From positions 62,001 through 126,000 of the forward strand of contig JAHBZL010000001.1 in NCBI GenBank assembly GCA_019635485.1: 64,000 nt of DNA. Reading direction: 5' to 3'. A model generated the notes under the pieces. It was not told the DNA's origin. It worked only from the letters and a program-made list of their open reading frames with translations, and did no database searches. Origin of the DNA: Piscinibacter sp. Lineage in GTDB: Bacteria > Pseudomonadota > Gammaproteobacteria > Burkholderiales > Burkholderiaceae_C. Position 1 is the stretch's first letter. Every line of letters starts with the position of its first letter. Shown here one piece after another: positions 36,259-44,962 of the stretch. The translations under genes were made by a program, and so were the position numbers.

Positions 36259-37212
36259 TCACTGGATGAACGAGGTGTCGGCCAGGCCCTTCATGTCGGG
36301 CACCTGCTTGATGATGCCGGCCTCCAGCAGCAGGTCGGCCGCTTCCTTGCTGAACTGGGCGTGCTCGGCCGCGAAGAACTTCTGGTTGGCCGCCTTGTCC
36401 TGCCAGCGCAGGTAGGCCTGGCTCTTCTCGAACGCCTCGCCGCTCTGCTTGACGTCCGCGCCCATGATCTCGAAGCTCTTCTTCGGATCGGCCTTGATCA
36501 TCTCCAGCGCGGCGAAGTAGCTGTCGGCCAGCGCCTTCGCGGCCTTCGGGTTCTCCTTCAGGAACTTCGGCGTGCAGCCGAAGGTGTCCATCACCATCGG
36601 GTAGTCGAGCGTGGTCGCGATGATCTTGCCGGCCTCGGGCTTGGCCCGCACGGCCCCGAGGTAGGGTTCGTAGGTCATCGCCGCATCGATGTCGCTGCTG
36701 CCGGCGATCATCGCGTTGGCGGCCGCCTGCGGCTCGAGATTGACGATCTTGACGTCCTTCAGCGAGAGGCCGTTCTTCTTCAGCATCCAGGCCAGCGTGA
36801 AGTAGGGCGCGGTGCCGGGTGCAGAGGCCGCGACGGTCTTGCCCTTCAGGTCGGCGATCTTCGCGACGCCTGGCTTGACCACCATGCCGTCGGCGCCGTA
36901 GCTCTTGTCGAGCTGGAAGATCTGCGTCGTCGCCACCCCGTTGGCGTTCCAGACCACCCAGGTCTCCACCGTCGTCGCGGCGCACTGGATGTCGCCCGAG
37001 GCGATCGCCAGATGGCGGTCCTTCTGCGGGATCTTCTTGATCGAGACCTCGAGGCCGTTCTTCTTGAACAGGCCCGCCTCCTTGGCCAGCGTCAGCGGCG
37101 CAAAGCCCGTCCAGCCGGACATGCCGATGGCGACGGGGGTATCCTGGGCCGCCGCGGCCGAGCAGGCCAGAATCGAGGCGGCAAGAATGGCGAGGCGACG
37201 CGTGAGACTCAT
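36259..37212 (-). CDS. ABC transporter substrate-binding protein (NitT/TauT type)
   Basis: A 317-residue periplasmic binding protein with signal peptide (about 1-22, ending SAAAAQ). It carries the SsuA/TauA/NMT1-like signature GFAPLTLAKEAGLFKKNGLE near the start and DIDAAMTYEPYLGAV later. ATG 37212 is used; the longer frame adds a non-signal-like extension. The gene is divergent from hutG. A putative HutC operator (37285-37302) lies between them, which argues for control by histidine or urocanate. The ligand is not provable from sequence. Confidence 0.92.
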   Translation of the reverse strand: MSLTRRLAILAASILACSAAAAQDTPVAIGMSGWTGFAPLTLAKEAGLFKKNGLEVSIKKIPQKDRHLAIASGDIQCAATTVETWVVWNANGVATTQIFQLDKSYGADGMVVKPGVAKIADLKGKTVAASAPGTAPYFTLAWMLKKNGLSLKDVKIVNLEPQAAANAMIAGSSDIDAAMTYEPYLGAVRAKPEAGKIIATTLDYPMVMDTFGCTPKFLKENPKAAKALADSYFAALEMIKADPKKSFEIMGADVKQSGEAFEKSQAYLRWQDKAANQKFFAAEHAQFSKEAADLLLEAGIIKQVPDMKGLADTSFIQ

Positions 37213-37284
37213 CACTGCTCCTGATCTACGGATGGTGGGCGCCGGCATGCAAGCGGCATGCCGGGCAGTCTACACGGGCGCCCC

Positions 37285-37302
37285 GAGTTGTCTAGACCAC
37301 TT
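37285..37302. promoter_or_regulatory. putative HutC operator between ABC transporter and hutG
   Basis: GAGTTGTCTAGACCACTT differs from the hutC/hutH operator in a single base at the 5' end and keeps the GTCTAGAC core. It lies 18 bp upstream of the hutG ATG and 73 bp upstream of the binding-protein gene, so one site could repress both directions. Confidence 0.8.
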
Positions 37303-37320
37303 TGCCCAGGGTTGTCACGC

Positions 37321-38115
37321 ATGGACCCAGACATCTTCGCACTGACGCGGGGCACGATCCCCCTGCTGGTGTCGATCCCGCACGCCGGCACGTACATCCC
37401 GCCGGCACTCGCGCAGCGCATGACGCCCGAGGCGCTGCAGCTCGCCGACGTCGACTGGCACCTGCCGCAGCTGTACGACTTCGCCGCCGGCCTCGGCGCC
37501 ACGGTGCTGGCCGCCACGCACGCGCGCCACGTGATCGACCTGAACCGCCCGCCGGAGGACGAGAGCCTGTATCCGGGGCAGGACGTGACCGGGCTGTTGC
37601 CGGTGGACACCTTCCGCAAGGAGCCGCTGTACCGACCGGGCGAAGAGCCGGACGCCGCGGAGACGGCGCAGCGGCTGGAACGCTACTGGCGCCCGTACCA
37701 CGCTGCGCTGCAGGCGGAGATCGAGCGCCTCCGCGCGGCGCACGGCCACGTGCTGCTGTGGGATGCGCACTCGATCTGCAGCGTGCTGCCGCGCTTCTTC
37801 GAGGGCCGGCTGCCCGACCTGAACCTCGGCACCGCGGACGGCCGCGCCTGCGCGCCGGTCGTGCAGCGCGCCGCCGAGGCGGTCATGCAGGCGCAGGACC
37901 GCTTCACCCACGTCAGCAACGGCCGCTTCAAGGGCGGCTGGATCACCCGCCACTACGGAGCGCCGGCGCGCGGCGTGCATGCGCTGCAGCTGGAGATCTG
38001 CCACTGCACCTACATGGACGAGGAGGCGCCCTTCGGCTATCGGCCGGACCGCGCCGCGCAGCTGCAGCCGCTACTGCGGCAGATGCTCGACGCCGTGGTG
38101 CAGGCGATGCCGTAG
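37321..38115 (+). CDS. hutG: N-formylglutamate deformylase
   Basis: A 264-residue zinc amidohydrolase that splits N-formylglutamate into glutamate and formate, the last step of the long histidine pathway. It shows [14 protein letters not shown] and [12 protein letters not shown] near the start, [10 protein letters not shown], and [13 protein letters not shown], all typical of HutG of this class. ATG 37321 is used. Its last 45 bp overlap the 3' end of hutI on the opposite strand, a true convergent overlap since both C-termini look normal. Confidence 0.95.
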   Translation: MDPDIFALTRGTIPLLVSIPHAGTYIPPALAQRMTPEALQLADVDWHLPQLYDFAAGLGATVLAATHARHVIDLNRPPEDESLYPGQDVTGLLPVDTFRKEPLYRPGEEPDAAETAQRLERYWRPYHAALQAEIERLRAAHGHVLLWDAHSICSVLPRFFEGRLPDLNLGTADGRACAPVVQRAAEAVMQAQDRFTHVSNGRFKGGWITRHYGAPARGVHALQLEICHCTYMDEEAPFGYRPDRAAQLQPLLRQMLDAVVQAMP

Positions 38116-39294
38116 CCGGCTGGCGCCGATCGTGTAGGCCAGTTCGGCCGGGTGGTCGGCATCCCAGAGGCAGAGGTTCGCCACCTTGCCGAGCTCGACG
38201 GTGCCGTGGCTCTCGGCGAGGCCGAGCGCCCGGGCCGCGTGGCGCGTGACACCCAGCAGCGCTTCGGCCGGCGTCATGCGGAACAGCGTGCAGGCCATGT
38301 TCAGCATCAGCGGCAGGTGCGTGGTCGGGCTGCTGCCCGGATTGCAGTCGGTGGCCACTGCCATCGGCACGCCATGGCGGCGGAACAGCTCGATCGGCGG
38401 CACCTGCGTGTCGCGCAGGAAGTAGTAGGCGCCTGGCAGCATCACGGCCACCGTGCCCGTGCGGGCCATCGCGACGACGCCCGCCTCGTCGAGCTGTTCG
38501 AGGTGGTCGGCCGAGAGCGCCTTGAACTCGGCCGCCAGCGCGGCGGCGCCCATCAGGCTGAGCTGCTCCGCGTGCACCTTGACCGGCAGGCCGTGCACCC
38601 AGGCCGCCTGCAGCACCCGGCGCGCCTGCGCCAGGTCGAACGCGATGTTCTCGCAGAACACGTCCACCGCGTCGGCCAGCTTCAGGCGCGCCGCCTCCGG
38701 CAGGATGTGCATCACCACGTGCTCGATGTAGTCGTCCGGCCGGCCGGCGTACTCCGGCGGCACCGCATGCGCGGCCAGCAGCGTGGTGCGCACGTCGACC
38801 GGGTGGCGCTGGCCGAGCTCGCGCGCCACGCGCAGCTGCTTCAGCTCGTCCTTCAGCGACAGGCCATAGCCCGACTTGATCTCGACCGTCGTCACGCCGT
38901 GTGCCATCAGCTCGGCTAGGCGGCGCGCCGACTGGTTGGCCAGGTCGGCCGGCACGGCCTCGCGCGTCTGCCGCACGGTCGACGCGATGCCGCCGCCGGC
39001 GCGGGCGATCTCCTCGTACGTCGCGCCGTCGAGGCGCAGTTCGAACTCGCGCGCGCGGTGGCCGGCGTAGACCAGGTGGGTGTGGCAGTCGATCAGGCCC
39101 GGCGTCAGCAGCGCGCCCTCGCCGTCCAGCTCGCGGCGCACCGGGGCCTGCGGGTCGAGCGCGGTCATCGGGCCGAGCCCGCCGATGCGCCCGTCGACGA
39201 TCGCGATGAAGGCCGGCGGCGTGATGCTGCAGGCATCGTCCGTGCAGGTGACGATGCGCACGTTGCGCAGCAGCAGGTCGATCGTCGGCGTCAT
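38071..39294 (-). CDS. hutI: imidazolonepropionase
   Basis: A 407-residue amidohydrolase that opens 4-imidazolone-5-propionate to N-formimidoylglutamate. The metal motif is [10 protein letters not shown]; other family parts are [30 protein letters not shown] and [19 protein letters not shown]. Its ATG shares one base with the hutF stop (TGATG), so translation is coupled. It is the last gene of hutU-hutD-hutF-hutI and overlaps the hutG end by 45 bp convergently. Confidence 0.96.
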   Translation of the reverse strand: MTPTIDLLLRNVRIVTCTDDACSITPPAFIAIVDGRIGGLGPMTALDPQAPVRRELDGEGALLTPGLIDCHTHLVYAGHRAREFELRLDGATYEEIARAGGGIASTVRQTREAVPADLANQSARRLAELMAHGVTTVEIKSGYGLSLKDELKQLRVARELGQRHPVDVRTTLLAAHAVPPEYAGRPDDYIEHVVMHILPEAARLKLADAVDVFCENIAFDLAQARRVLQAAWVHGLPVKVHAEQLSLMGAAALAAEFKALSADHLEQLDEAGVVAMARTGTVAVMLPGAYYFLRDTQVPPIELFRRHGVPMAVATDCNPGSSPTTHLPLMLNMACTLFRMTPAEALLGVTRHAARALGLAESHGTVELGKVANLCLWDADHPAELAYTIGASRLRHRLHHGVEHLPQ

Positions 39295-40640
39295 CACAGT
39301 TCCCCGAGCAGGCCTCGTCGCGCCGCGACGAAGCGCTGCTGCGCCGCGGCGGCGCCATCGTGCCAGCCCGCGCGCACGCGGCACAGCCCGCCGGCCCACA
39401 CCTCGCGCAGCAGTTCACGCCGGCGTGGGGCGAACACCAGCGTGGCGAGCTGCTGCGCCGGCGACAGCCCGTCCAGCAGCGCGTCGCCCAGGACGATGAA
39501 ATCGGCGCGCTGCCCTACCGCGAGGCCGGCGACCGGCCGCGCTGCCGCCTGCGCGCCGCCCGCCACGGCGGCGCGCCAGAGGCCGTCGGCGACCTGCGGC
39601 GTGTCGCCCAGCACGTTGCGCTCGCCGCGCGCCAGGCGCTGGCCGTACTCGAGCAGGCGCAGCTCCTCGGCCACGTCGACGCTGGCGTGGCTGTCCGAGC
39701 CGATGCCCCAGGCGCCGCGGTAGCGCGGCGCATCGAACAGTCCGTCGCCGAGATTCGCCTCGGTGGTGGGGCACAGCCCGACCACCGCGCCGCTGCGGGC
39801 GATCGCATCGCACTCGCCGTCGTCCAGGTGCGTTGCGTGGACCAGGCACCAGCGCGCGTCGATGGCCGCGTGCTCGAACAGCCAGCGCACCGGCCGCAGG
39901 CCGCTCCAGTCCAGGCAGTCCTGCACCTCGCGGCGCTGCTCGGCGATGTGGATGTGCACCGGCGCGTCGCCATCGATCGCCGCCAGCCCGTCCAGCAGCG
40001 CCCGCAGGTCGTCGGCCGCGACGGCGCGCAGCGAGTGCGGTGCGACGCCGACCCGCAGGCCGGCCGCGCGCAGCGCTTCCACACTGTGCAGCAGCGCATC
40101 GACGCGGGAGACGAAACGCCGCTGGTCGGGCCGCGCCGGCGTCGGCCCGAAGCCACCGTGCCGGTACAGCACTGGCAGCAGCGTCAGGCCGATGCCGGCG
40201 CGCTGCGCAGCGGCGGCCAGGCGACGCGACATCTCCGCCGGGTCCGCATACGGCCGGCCATCCGGCGCGTGATGCAGATAGTGGAATTCGCAGACCGACG
40301 TGTAGCCTGCGGCCAGCATCTCGATGTACAGCTGTGTCGCGATGTCCTCGAGCTGCTCGGGCGAGACGGCGAGGGCGACCCGGTACATGCGGTCGCGCCA
40401 GGTCCAGAAGCTGTCGCCCTGCGCTCCGCGGCACTCGGTCAGCCCGGCGAAGACCCGCTGGAACGCATGCGAGTGCAGGTTCGGCATGCCCGGCAGCAGG
40501 ACGCCGGGCGCCCGCGGTGCGTCGCCGGGGTCCGCGTCGGCCTGCACCGCCGTCAACGTGCCGGCCCCATCCCAGTGCAGCAGCACGTCCCGCGCCCAGC
40601 CGTCCGGCAGCAGGGCGTGGTCTGCGAACAGGTTGCTCAT
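39294..40640 (-). CDS. hutF: formimidoylglutamate deiminase
   Basis: A 448-residue amidohydrolase that converts formimidoylglutamate to formylglutamate and ammonia, feeding HutG. Metal ligands lie in [18 protein letters not shown], and later in [15 protein letters not shown] and [20 protein letters not shown]. The ATG at 40640 overlaps the hutD stop by 4 bp (ATGA). The presence of HutF plus HutG shows that this organism uses the five-step route rather than HutE or a formimidoyl-glutamase. Confidence 0.95.
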   Translation of the reverse strand: MSNLFADHALLPDGWARDVLLHWDGAGTLTAVQADADPGDAPRAPGVLLPGMPNLHSHAFQRVFAGLTECRGAQGDSFWTWRDRMYRVALAVSPEQLEDIATQLYIEMLAAGYTSVCEFHYLHHAPDGRPYADPAEMSRRLAAAAQRAGIGLTLLPVLYRHGGFGPTPARPDQRRFVSRVDALLHSVEALRAAGLRVGVAPHSLRAVAADDLRALLDGLAAIDGDAPVHIHIAEQRREVQDCLDWSGLRPVRWLFEHAAIDARWCLVHATHLDDGECDAIARSGAVVGLCPTTEANLGDGLFDAPRYRGAWGIGSDSHASVDVAEELRLLEYGQRLARGERNVLGDTPQVADGLWRAAVAGGAQAAARPVAGLAVGQRADFIVLGDALLDGLSPAQQLATLVFAPRRRELLREVWAGGLCRVRAGWHDGAAAAQQRFVAARRGLLGEL

Positions 40641-41218
40641 CGGCCGGCCTCGCGCCACAGGCGCACGGCCAGGGCCCGCGCGCCCGGTTCGCCGCCTTCG
40701 GGCGACAGCCTCACGGGCTCGCTCGGCAGGCGCACCAGTCGCCCCTGGCCGGGCTTCAGTCCTTCGCCGTCCACCTGCCAGCGTGCCGCGGCGATATAGA
40801 CGAGCAGCACGTCTGTGGGGTCGACAGTCGTCGCGGCGGAGGCGACCTCGACGCGGCTGCGCCAGCGCCCGCGACGCGTCATCACGTTGAAGTCCAGGCT
40901 CGGACCGCCCAGGACCCGGGCGTGCAGCGGCAGCTCGCCGCGGAAGCGGAACGGCTGCAGCGGCTGGTCCAGCCGGTGCTCGATGCCGCCTTCGTCCGAC
41001 TGCAGCCGCAGGCCCGGCCCGTCGAGCAGCACGATGCAGCGGTCGATGCCGGGGAAGGCTGAGAACGGCGCGTCGCCCGCGACCTCGGCGACGCTGATGC
41101 GCCAGTCGAAGCCGCCAGCGCCCGCGCCGGCCGGCTCGACGGCGATCTCGCGGGTGCGTCCGGCGCCGTTCTTCCAGGCCTGCCAGGGAATGTCGGCGAG
41201 GTCGAAGCGTTCGCTCAC
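40637..41218 (-). CDS. hutD: HutD family protein
   Basis: A 193-residue cupin-like HutD protein. It begins with GTG 41218, overlapping the hutU stop (GTGA). The signatures [37 protein letters not shown] and DFNVMTRRG are characteristic of the family. HutD is not an enzyme of the pathway; work in Pseudomonas suggests it tunes hut expression, perhaps by binding urocanate or a derivative. It is coupled both to hutU and to hutF. Confidence 0.93.
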   Translation of the reverse strand: MSERFDLADIPWQAWKNGAGRTREIAVEPAGAGAGGFDWRISVAEVAGDAPFSAFPGIDRCIVLLDGPGLRLQSDEGGIEHRLDQPLQPFRFRGELPLHARVLGGPSLDFNVMTRRGRWRSRVEVASAATTVDPTDVLLVYIAAARWQVDGEGLKPGQGRLVRLPSEPVRLSPEGGEPGARALAVRLWREAGR

Positions 41219-42948
41219 GCGCGCAGCATCGGCAGGTTCAAGCCGTGCTCGCGTGCGGTGCGCAGCGCCAGCTCGTAGCCCGCATCGGCATGCCGCATCA
41301 CGCCGCTCGCGCAGTCGTTGACCAGCACACGCGCCAGCCGCTGCGCGGCCGCGTCGCTGCCGTCTGCGACGATCACCATGCCGGCGTGCTGGGAGTAGCC
41401 CATGCCGACGCCGCCGCCATGGTGCAGCGAGACCCAGGTCGCACCGCCGGCGGTGTTCAGCAGCGCATTCAGCAGCGGCCAGTCGGAGACCGCATCGGTG
41501 CCGTCCTTCATGGCCTCGGTCTCGCGGTTCGGGCTCGCGACCGAGCCAGTGTCCAGGTGATCGCGGCCGATCACGATCGGCGCCTTGAGCTCGCCGGTCT
41601 TCACCATCTCGTTGAAGGCCAGACCGGCCACGTGGCGCTCGCCGAGTCCCAACCAGCAGATGCGTGCCGGCAGCCCCTGGAACGCGATGCGCTCGCCGGC
41701 CATGTCGAGCCAGCGGTGCACGTGGGCGTTGCCGGGGAACAGCTGCTTGATCTTCGCGTCGGTGCGACGGATGTCCTCCGGGTCGCCGGACAGCGCCACC
41801 CAGCGGAACGGGCCCTTGCCCTCGCAGAACAGCGGGCGGATGTAGGCCGGCACGAAACCCGGAAAGTCGAAGGCGTTGCGCACGCCCTGGTCGAAGGCGA
41901 CCTGGCGGATGTTGTTGCCGTAGTCGACCACCGGAGTGCCCATCGCGTGGAAGTCCAGCATCGCGCGCACGTGCACGGCGCACGACTCGGCCGCCGCCTG
42001 GCGCAGCCGCTCGTGCTGGGCGGCGTCGGCCTGCGCGGCGCGCCACTGCGCGACCGTCCAGCCCACCGGCAGGTAGCCGTTGATCAGGTCGTGCGCCGAG
42101 GTCTGGTCAGTGACGAGGTCGGGACGCAGGCCACCCGCGCGCGCGCGCTGCGCCAGCTCGGGCAGGACCTCGGCGGCGTTGCCGAGCAGGCCGATCGAGA
42201 CGGCCTCGCGCCGTTCGGTGTGCTCGCGCACGAGCGCCAGCGCGTCGTCGAGATCCTTGGCCTGCTTGCCGAGGTAACGGGTGCGCAGGCGGAAGTCGAT
42301 GCTGGACTGCTGGCATTCGATGTTCAGCGAAACGGCGCCGGCGAAGCTCGCCGCCAGCGGCTGCGCGCCGCCCATGCCGCCGAGGCCGGCCGTGACGATC
42401 CAGCGCCCCGCCAGGTCGCCGCCGTAGTGCTGCCGCCCGGCCTCCGCGAAGGTCTCGTAGGTGCCCTGCACGATGCCCTGGGTGCCGATGTAGATCCACG
42501 AGCCGGCCGTCATCTGGCCGTACATGAACAGGCCCTGGCGGTCGAGTTCGTGGAAGTGTTCCCAGGTGGCCCACTTCGGCACCAGGTTCGAGTTGGCGAG
42601 CAGTACCCGCGGCGCGTCCGGATGGGTCTTGAACACGCCGACCGGCTTGCCCGACTGGATCAGCAGCGACTCGTCCGCTTCGAGCGAGCGCAGGCAGTCG
42701 AGGATGCGGTCGAAGGACGCCCAGTCGCGCGCCGCGCGGCCGATGCCGCCGTAGACGACCAGCTCTTCGGGCCGCTCCGCGACGTCCGGATCGAGGTTGT
42801 TCTGGATCATCCGGTAGGCCGCCTCGGTGAGCCAGGACTTGCAGGCCAGGTCGGTGCCGCGCGGGGCACGCACGATGCGGCCCGGCGCGCTGCGGGCCGC
42901 CTGGGCGGCGGCATGGGCGACGCGGTTCATGTCGGCAGGGGAATTCAT
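41215..42948 (-). CDS. hutU: urocanate hydratase
   Basis: A 577-residue NAD-dependent enzyme that hydrates urocanate to imidazolonepropionate. Conserved segments include [46 protein letters not shown] and the late [20 protein letters not shown] 42948 has a GGAG site about 7 bp upstream. It is first in the hutUDFI operon; a HutC-type operator lies just upstream at 42976-42993. Confidence 0.97.
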   Translation of the reverse strand: MNSPADMNRVAHAAAQAARSAPGRIVRAPRGTDLACKSWLTEAAYRMIQNNLDPDVAERPEELVVYGGIGRAARDWASFDRILDCLRSLEADESLLIQSGKPVGVFKTHPDAPRVLLANSNLVPKWATWEHFHELDRQGLFMYGQMTAGSWIYIGTQGIVQGTYETFAEAGRQHYGGDLAGRWIVTAGLGGMGGAQPLAASFAGAVSLNIECQQSSIDFRLRTRYLGKQAKDLDDALALVREHTERREAVSIGLLGNAAEVLPELAQRARAGGLRPDLVTDQTSAHDLINGYLPVGWTVAQWRAAQADAAQHERLRQAAAESCAVHVRAMLDFHAMGTPVVDYGNNIRQVAFDQGVRNAFDFPGFVPAYIRPLFCEGKGPFRWVALSGDPEDIRRTDAKIKQLFPGNAHVHRWLDMAGERIAFQGLPARICWLGLGERHVAGLAFNEMVKTGELKAPIVIGRDHLDTGSVASPNRETEAMKDGTDAVSDWPLLNALLNTAGGATWVSLHHGGGVGMGYSQHAGMVIVADGSDAAAQRLARVLVNDCASGVMRHADAGYELALRTAREHGLNLPMLRA

Positions 42949-42975
42949 CGGGCAACTCCGGCGTGAGGCAGGGCA

Positions 42976-42993
42976 AAGTGGTCTAGGCCACTT
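42976..42993. promoter_or_regulatory. putative HutC operator upstream of hutU
   Basis: AAGTGGTCTAGGCCACTT is an 18-bp palindrome with one mismatch at the centre. It matches the other two hut operators in this window at 16 of 18 positions or better. It lies 28-45 bp upstream of the hutU ATG and is placed to control the hutUDFI operon. Confidence 0.8.
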
Positions 42994-43023
42994 GGCGAAG
43001 CATGCGGGATCGGGCGCCGGGCG

Positions 43024-43965
43024 TCAAGCCGACCCGGACTGCGCGCGGCCGATCTCGTCGAAGCGCTCGACCAGCCAGCGGTGCGGCGCCGAGCGGTCGT
43101 GCCGGACGTGCCAGAGCGCATCGACGCGCACCCGGCCCGGCTCGATCGGCAGGTCCGCCACGACCAGGTCGGCCTGCAGGCCGGTCAGCGGCAGGAAGCC
43201 GTCGGGCAGCACGGTCAGCAGGTCGCAGTCGCGCACCACGTGCGCGGCGGTGAAGAACTGGTTCACCGTCAGCGCGATGCGGCGGTGGCGGCCGACACTG
43301 GCCAGCGCCTGGTCGACGAAGCCGTGCGCGCGCCCGCTGAAGCTGACCAGCACGTGGCCGGCGGCACAGAACTCGTCCAGCGTCAGCGGCCGCCCGGCCA
43401 GCGGGTGCTGGCGGCGCATCGCGCAGACGTAGCGCCCTTCGGCCAGGCGGCGGTGGCGCAGCGGCGCGCCGTCCCCCTGGGCCGCCAGCGCGGCCACCAC
43501 CTCCGGGAAGAACCCGACCGCGAAGTCCACGTCGCCGTCCGTCAGCGCCGGGCGCGGGTCGCGGTCCAGCAGCGGCCGGACCTCCAGCCGCGCCCGTGCA
43601 CCCAGTTCGGTCAGCCGGGCCATCAGCGGGGGCAGCAGCGCCGCCGCGATGGCATCGGGCAGGGTCAGGCGGAAGACCCGCTCGTCCTGCCTCGGGTCGT
43701 AGTCTCCAGGCTCGAGCGCGTCGCGCAGCTGCCCGAGCGCGGCGTTCACCTGCGGCCAGAGCACCTCGCCGTAGGCCGTCGAGCGAACCCCTCGTGGCGC
43801 CCTTGTGAGCAAGTCTTCACCTATCGATTCTCTGAAGCGACGCAAGGCATTGCTGACGGCAGGCTGCGTCATCGACAACCGTTCGGCGGCACGTGTGATG
43901 CTGCCTTCGATCATCACGGCGTCGTAGACGCGCAACAGATTCAGGTCCAGCGTGCGGAAGTTCAC
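43024..43965 (-). CDS. LysR-family transcriptional regulator
   Basis: A 313-residue LysR regulator. The N-terminal helix-turn-helix has NLLRVYDAVMIEGSITRAAE and LSMTQPAVSNALRRFRES. The rest is the substrate-binding-type effector domain. Although it lies 76 bp upstream of hutU on the same strand, its promoter region is shared with three tandem small genes on the plus strand. Inverted repeats at 43975-44006 look like LysR sites, so the small genes are the more likely targets. Confidence 0.93.
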   Translation of the reverse strand: MNFRTLDLNLLRVYDAVMIEGSITRAAERLSMTQPAVSNALRRFRESIGEDLLTRAPRGVRSTAYGEVLWPQVNAALGQLRDALEPGDYDPRQDERVFRLTLPDAIAAALLPPLMARLTELGARARLEVRPLLDRDPRPALTDGDVDFAVGFFPEVVAALAAQGDGAPLRHRRLAEGRYVCAMRRQHPLAGRPLTLDEFCAAGHVLVSFSGRAHGFVDQALASVGRHRRIALTVNQFFTAAHVVRDCDLLTVLPDGFLPLTGLQADLVVADLPIEPGRVRVDALWHVRHDRSAPHRWLVERFDEIGRAQSGSA

Positions 43966-43974
43966 GGCGGCTCC

Positions 43975-44015
43975 TCACCTCAGTCAGGTGAATGCCAGCT
44001 ATTCACACTATTCAC
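43975..44015. promoter_or_regulatory. putative LysR binding sites
   Basis: TCACCT-N5-AGGTGA (43975-43991) overlaps GTGAAT-N7-ATTCAC (43988-44006), and a further ATTCAC half-site lies at 44010-44015. The second repeat has a T-N11-A-like layout typical of LysR regulators. They sit in the divergent space between the LysR gene and the first small gene. Confidence 0.5.
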
Positions 44016-44037
44016 GGCGAGGCATTAGTACTTACCC

Positions 44038-44043
44038 TATACT
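44038..44043 (+). promoter_or_regulatory. candidate -10 element for the small-gene array
   Basis: TATACT matches the sigma-70 -10 consensus in 5 of 6 positions, 39 bp before the ATG at 44083. No good -35 hexamer stands at the right distance, which would be in line with an activator-dependent promoter. The LysR-like sites lie directly upstream. Confidence 0.45.
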
Positions 44044-44082
44044 GCACCGCAGCATCAAGGAGATGCTCTTAGGAGAAACGCC

Positions 44083-44358
44083 ATGACCAGCAACATCCTG
44101 CCCTCGCAGTCCTTCAAGCCGGCCCAGCCGCTGGGATTCGGCAAGGCGCTGAGCCATCTGGCAGTCGCCACCCAACGCATGGCCGTGGCGCTGCTGAATG
44201 CGCTGCGCCGGCCACAACGCCAGCAGCGCCGCCTCAGCCTCGTAGAGGAGGCAAACGAGCTGCGCGAATACGCCCATCAATTCCTGCGCAACGACCCCGC
44301 TTTCGCGTCCGACCTGTACGCCGCTGCGGATCGACACGAGCTCGGCACCAAGGCCTGA
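44083..44358 (+). CDS. small paralogue 1 of a tandem array (91 aa), unknown function
   Basis: A 91-residue protein with an amphipathic N-terminal helix (LGFGKALSHLAVATQRMAVA), then a basic stretch, then ELREYAHQFLRNDPAFASDL and YAAADRHEL. This last segment recurs in the next two small genes. There is no signal peptide. An AGGAG site precedes the ATG by 7 bp. I recognise no named family. The shared C-terminal motif and equal orientation suggest descent by tandem duplication, possibly under the divergent LysR regulator. Confidence 0.75.
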   Translation: MTSNILPSQSFKPAQPLGFGKALSHLAVATQRMAVALLNALRRPQRQQRRLSLVEEANELREYAHQFLRNDPAFASDLYAAADRHELGTKA

Positions 44359-44393
44359 GCGAGCGCACACCAACCTACTCGAAAGTCCAGATC

Positions 44394-44642
44394 ATGATGT
44401 ACAGCACCACCTTCCGCCCCCGCAATCCTGCCAGCCCGATGCTCGAGCTGGCGGCGGGCCTGATCGCCAGCGGCTTTGCCCGCCTTCAATCCCTCGGCCG
44501 CGCGCTGATCCTGTCGGCGCCGACCGCACCGGAGGCGAGCGCCGAGCTGCTGCGCCGCGCCGAAGCCTACGAAGCGACGCAGCCGAGCTACGCCGCCGAC
44601 CTGCGGGCCGCGGCGGCTCGGTTCGACGTCACCGCACGCTGA
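44394..44642 (+). CDS. small paralogue 2 of a tandem array (82 aa), unknown function
   Basis: An 82-residue protein. A hydrophobic stretch MLELAAGLIASGFARLQSLG is followed by ELLRRAEAYEATQPSYAADL and RAAAARFDV, which lines up with the end of paralogue 1 (LR-x-A-xx-Y/F...P-x-[FY]-A-x-DL-x-AAA). The ATG pair at 44394/44397 leaves the start uncertain by one residue. The gene begins 35 bp after paralogue 1. No named family recognised. Confidence 0.72.
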   Translation: MMYSTTFRPRNPASPMLELAAGLIASGFARLQSLGRALILSAPTAPEASAELLRRAEAYEATQPSYAADLRAAAARFDVTAR

Positions 44643-44706
44643 AAGCAGTCACGGCCGCCGCGCGGCCGGCCCCTCGTTGCCTTCATTGCCTTCAGGGAGA
44701 ACTGTC

Positions 44707-44916
44707 ATGGCACTGAGCACCCCGCTACCGGTTTCCGGGACCTTCGGCGCGCCGCGCACCGGCGCCACCTTCGGCCAACGGGTCTGGACCGCACTGACCA
44801 GCCTGGGCCGGCACCGCGGCCGGCGCGAGCTGCTGCGCCTGGCCGAACACTACGGCCTGAGCGACCCGGCGCTGGCGCGCCAGCTGCGCGACGCCGCGCG
44901 CTCCGACTGGCTCTGA
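44707..44916 (+). CDS. small paralogue 3 of a tandem array (69 aa), unknown function
   Basis: A 69-residue protein with TFGQRVWTALTSLG followed by ELLRLAEHYGLSDPALARQL and RDAARSDWL, the same pattern as in paralogues 1 and 2. A GGGAG site precedes ATG 44707 by 7 bp; the longer in-frame reading from 44677 lacks one. It is the shortest of the three. A GC-rich perfect hairpin follows at 44925-44946. Confidence 0.72.
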   Translation: MALSTPLPVSGTFGAPRTGATFGQRVWTALTSLGRHRGRRELLRLAEHYGLSDPALARQLRDAARSDWL

Positions 44917-44924
44917 GTCCGAGC

Positions 44925-44946
44925 GGCCGGCCGCGGGCGGCCGGCC
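44925..44946. terminator. GC-rich hairpin between convergent genes
   Basis: GGCCGGCCGC-GG-GCGGCCGGCC forms a perfect 10-bp stem. It lies between the stop of small paralogue 3 (44916) and the convergent stop of pckG (44963). No T-run follows on either side, so intrinsic termination is uncertain; it may protect 3' ends. Confidence 0.5.
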
Positions 44947-44962
44947 CTGACCGGCGGGTGGC

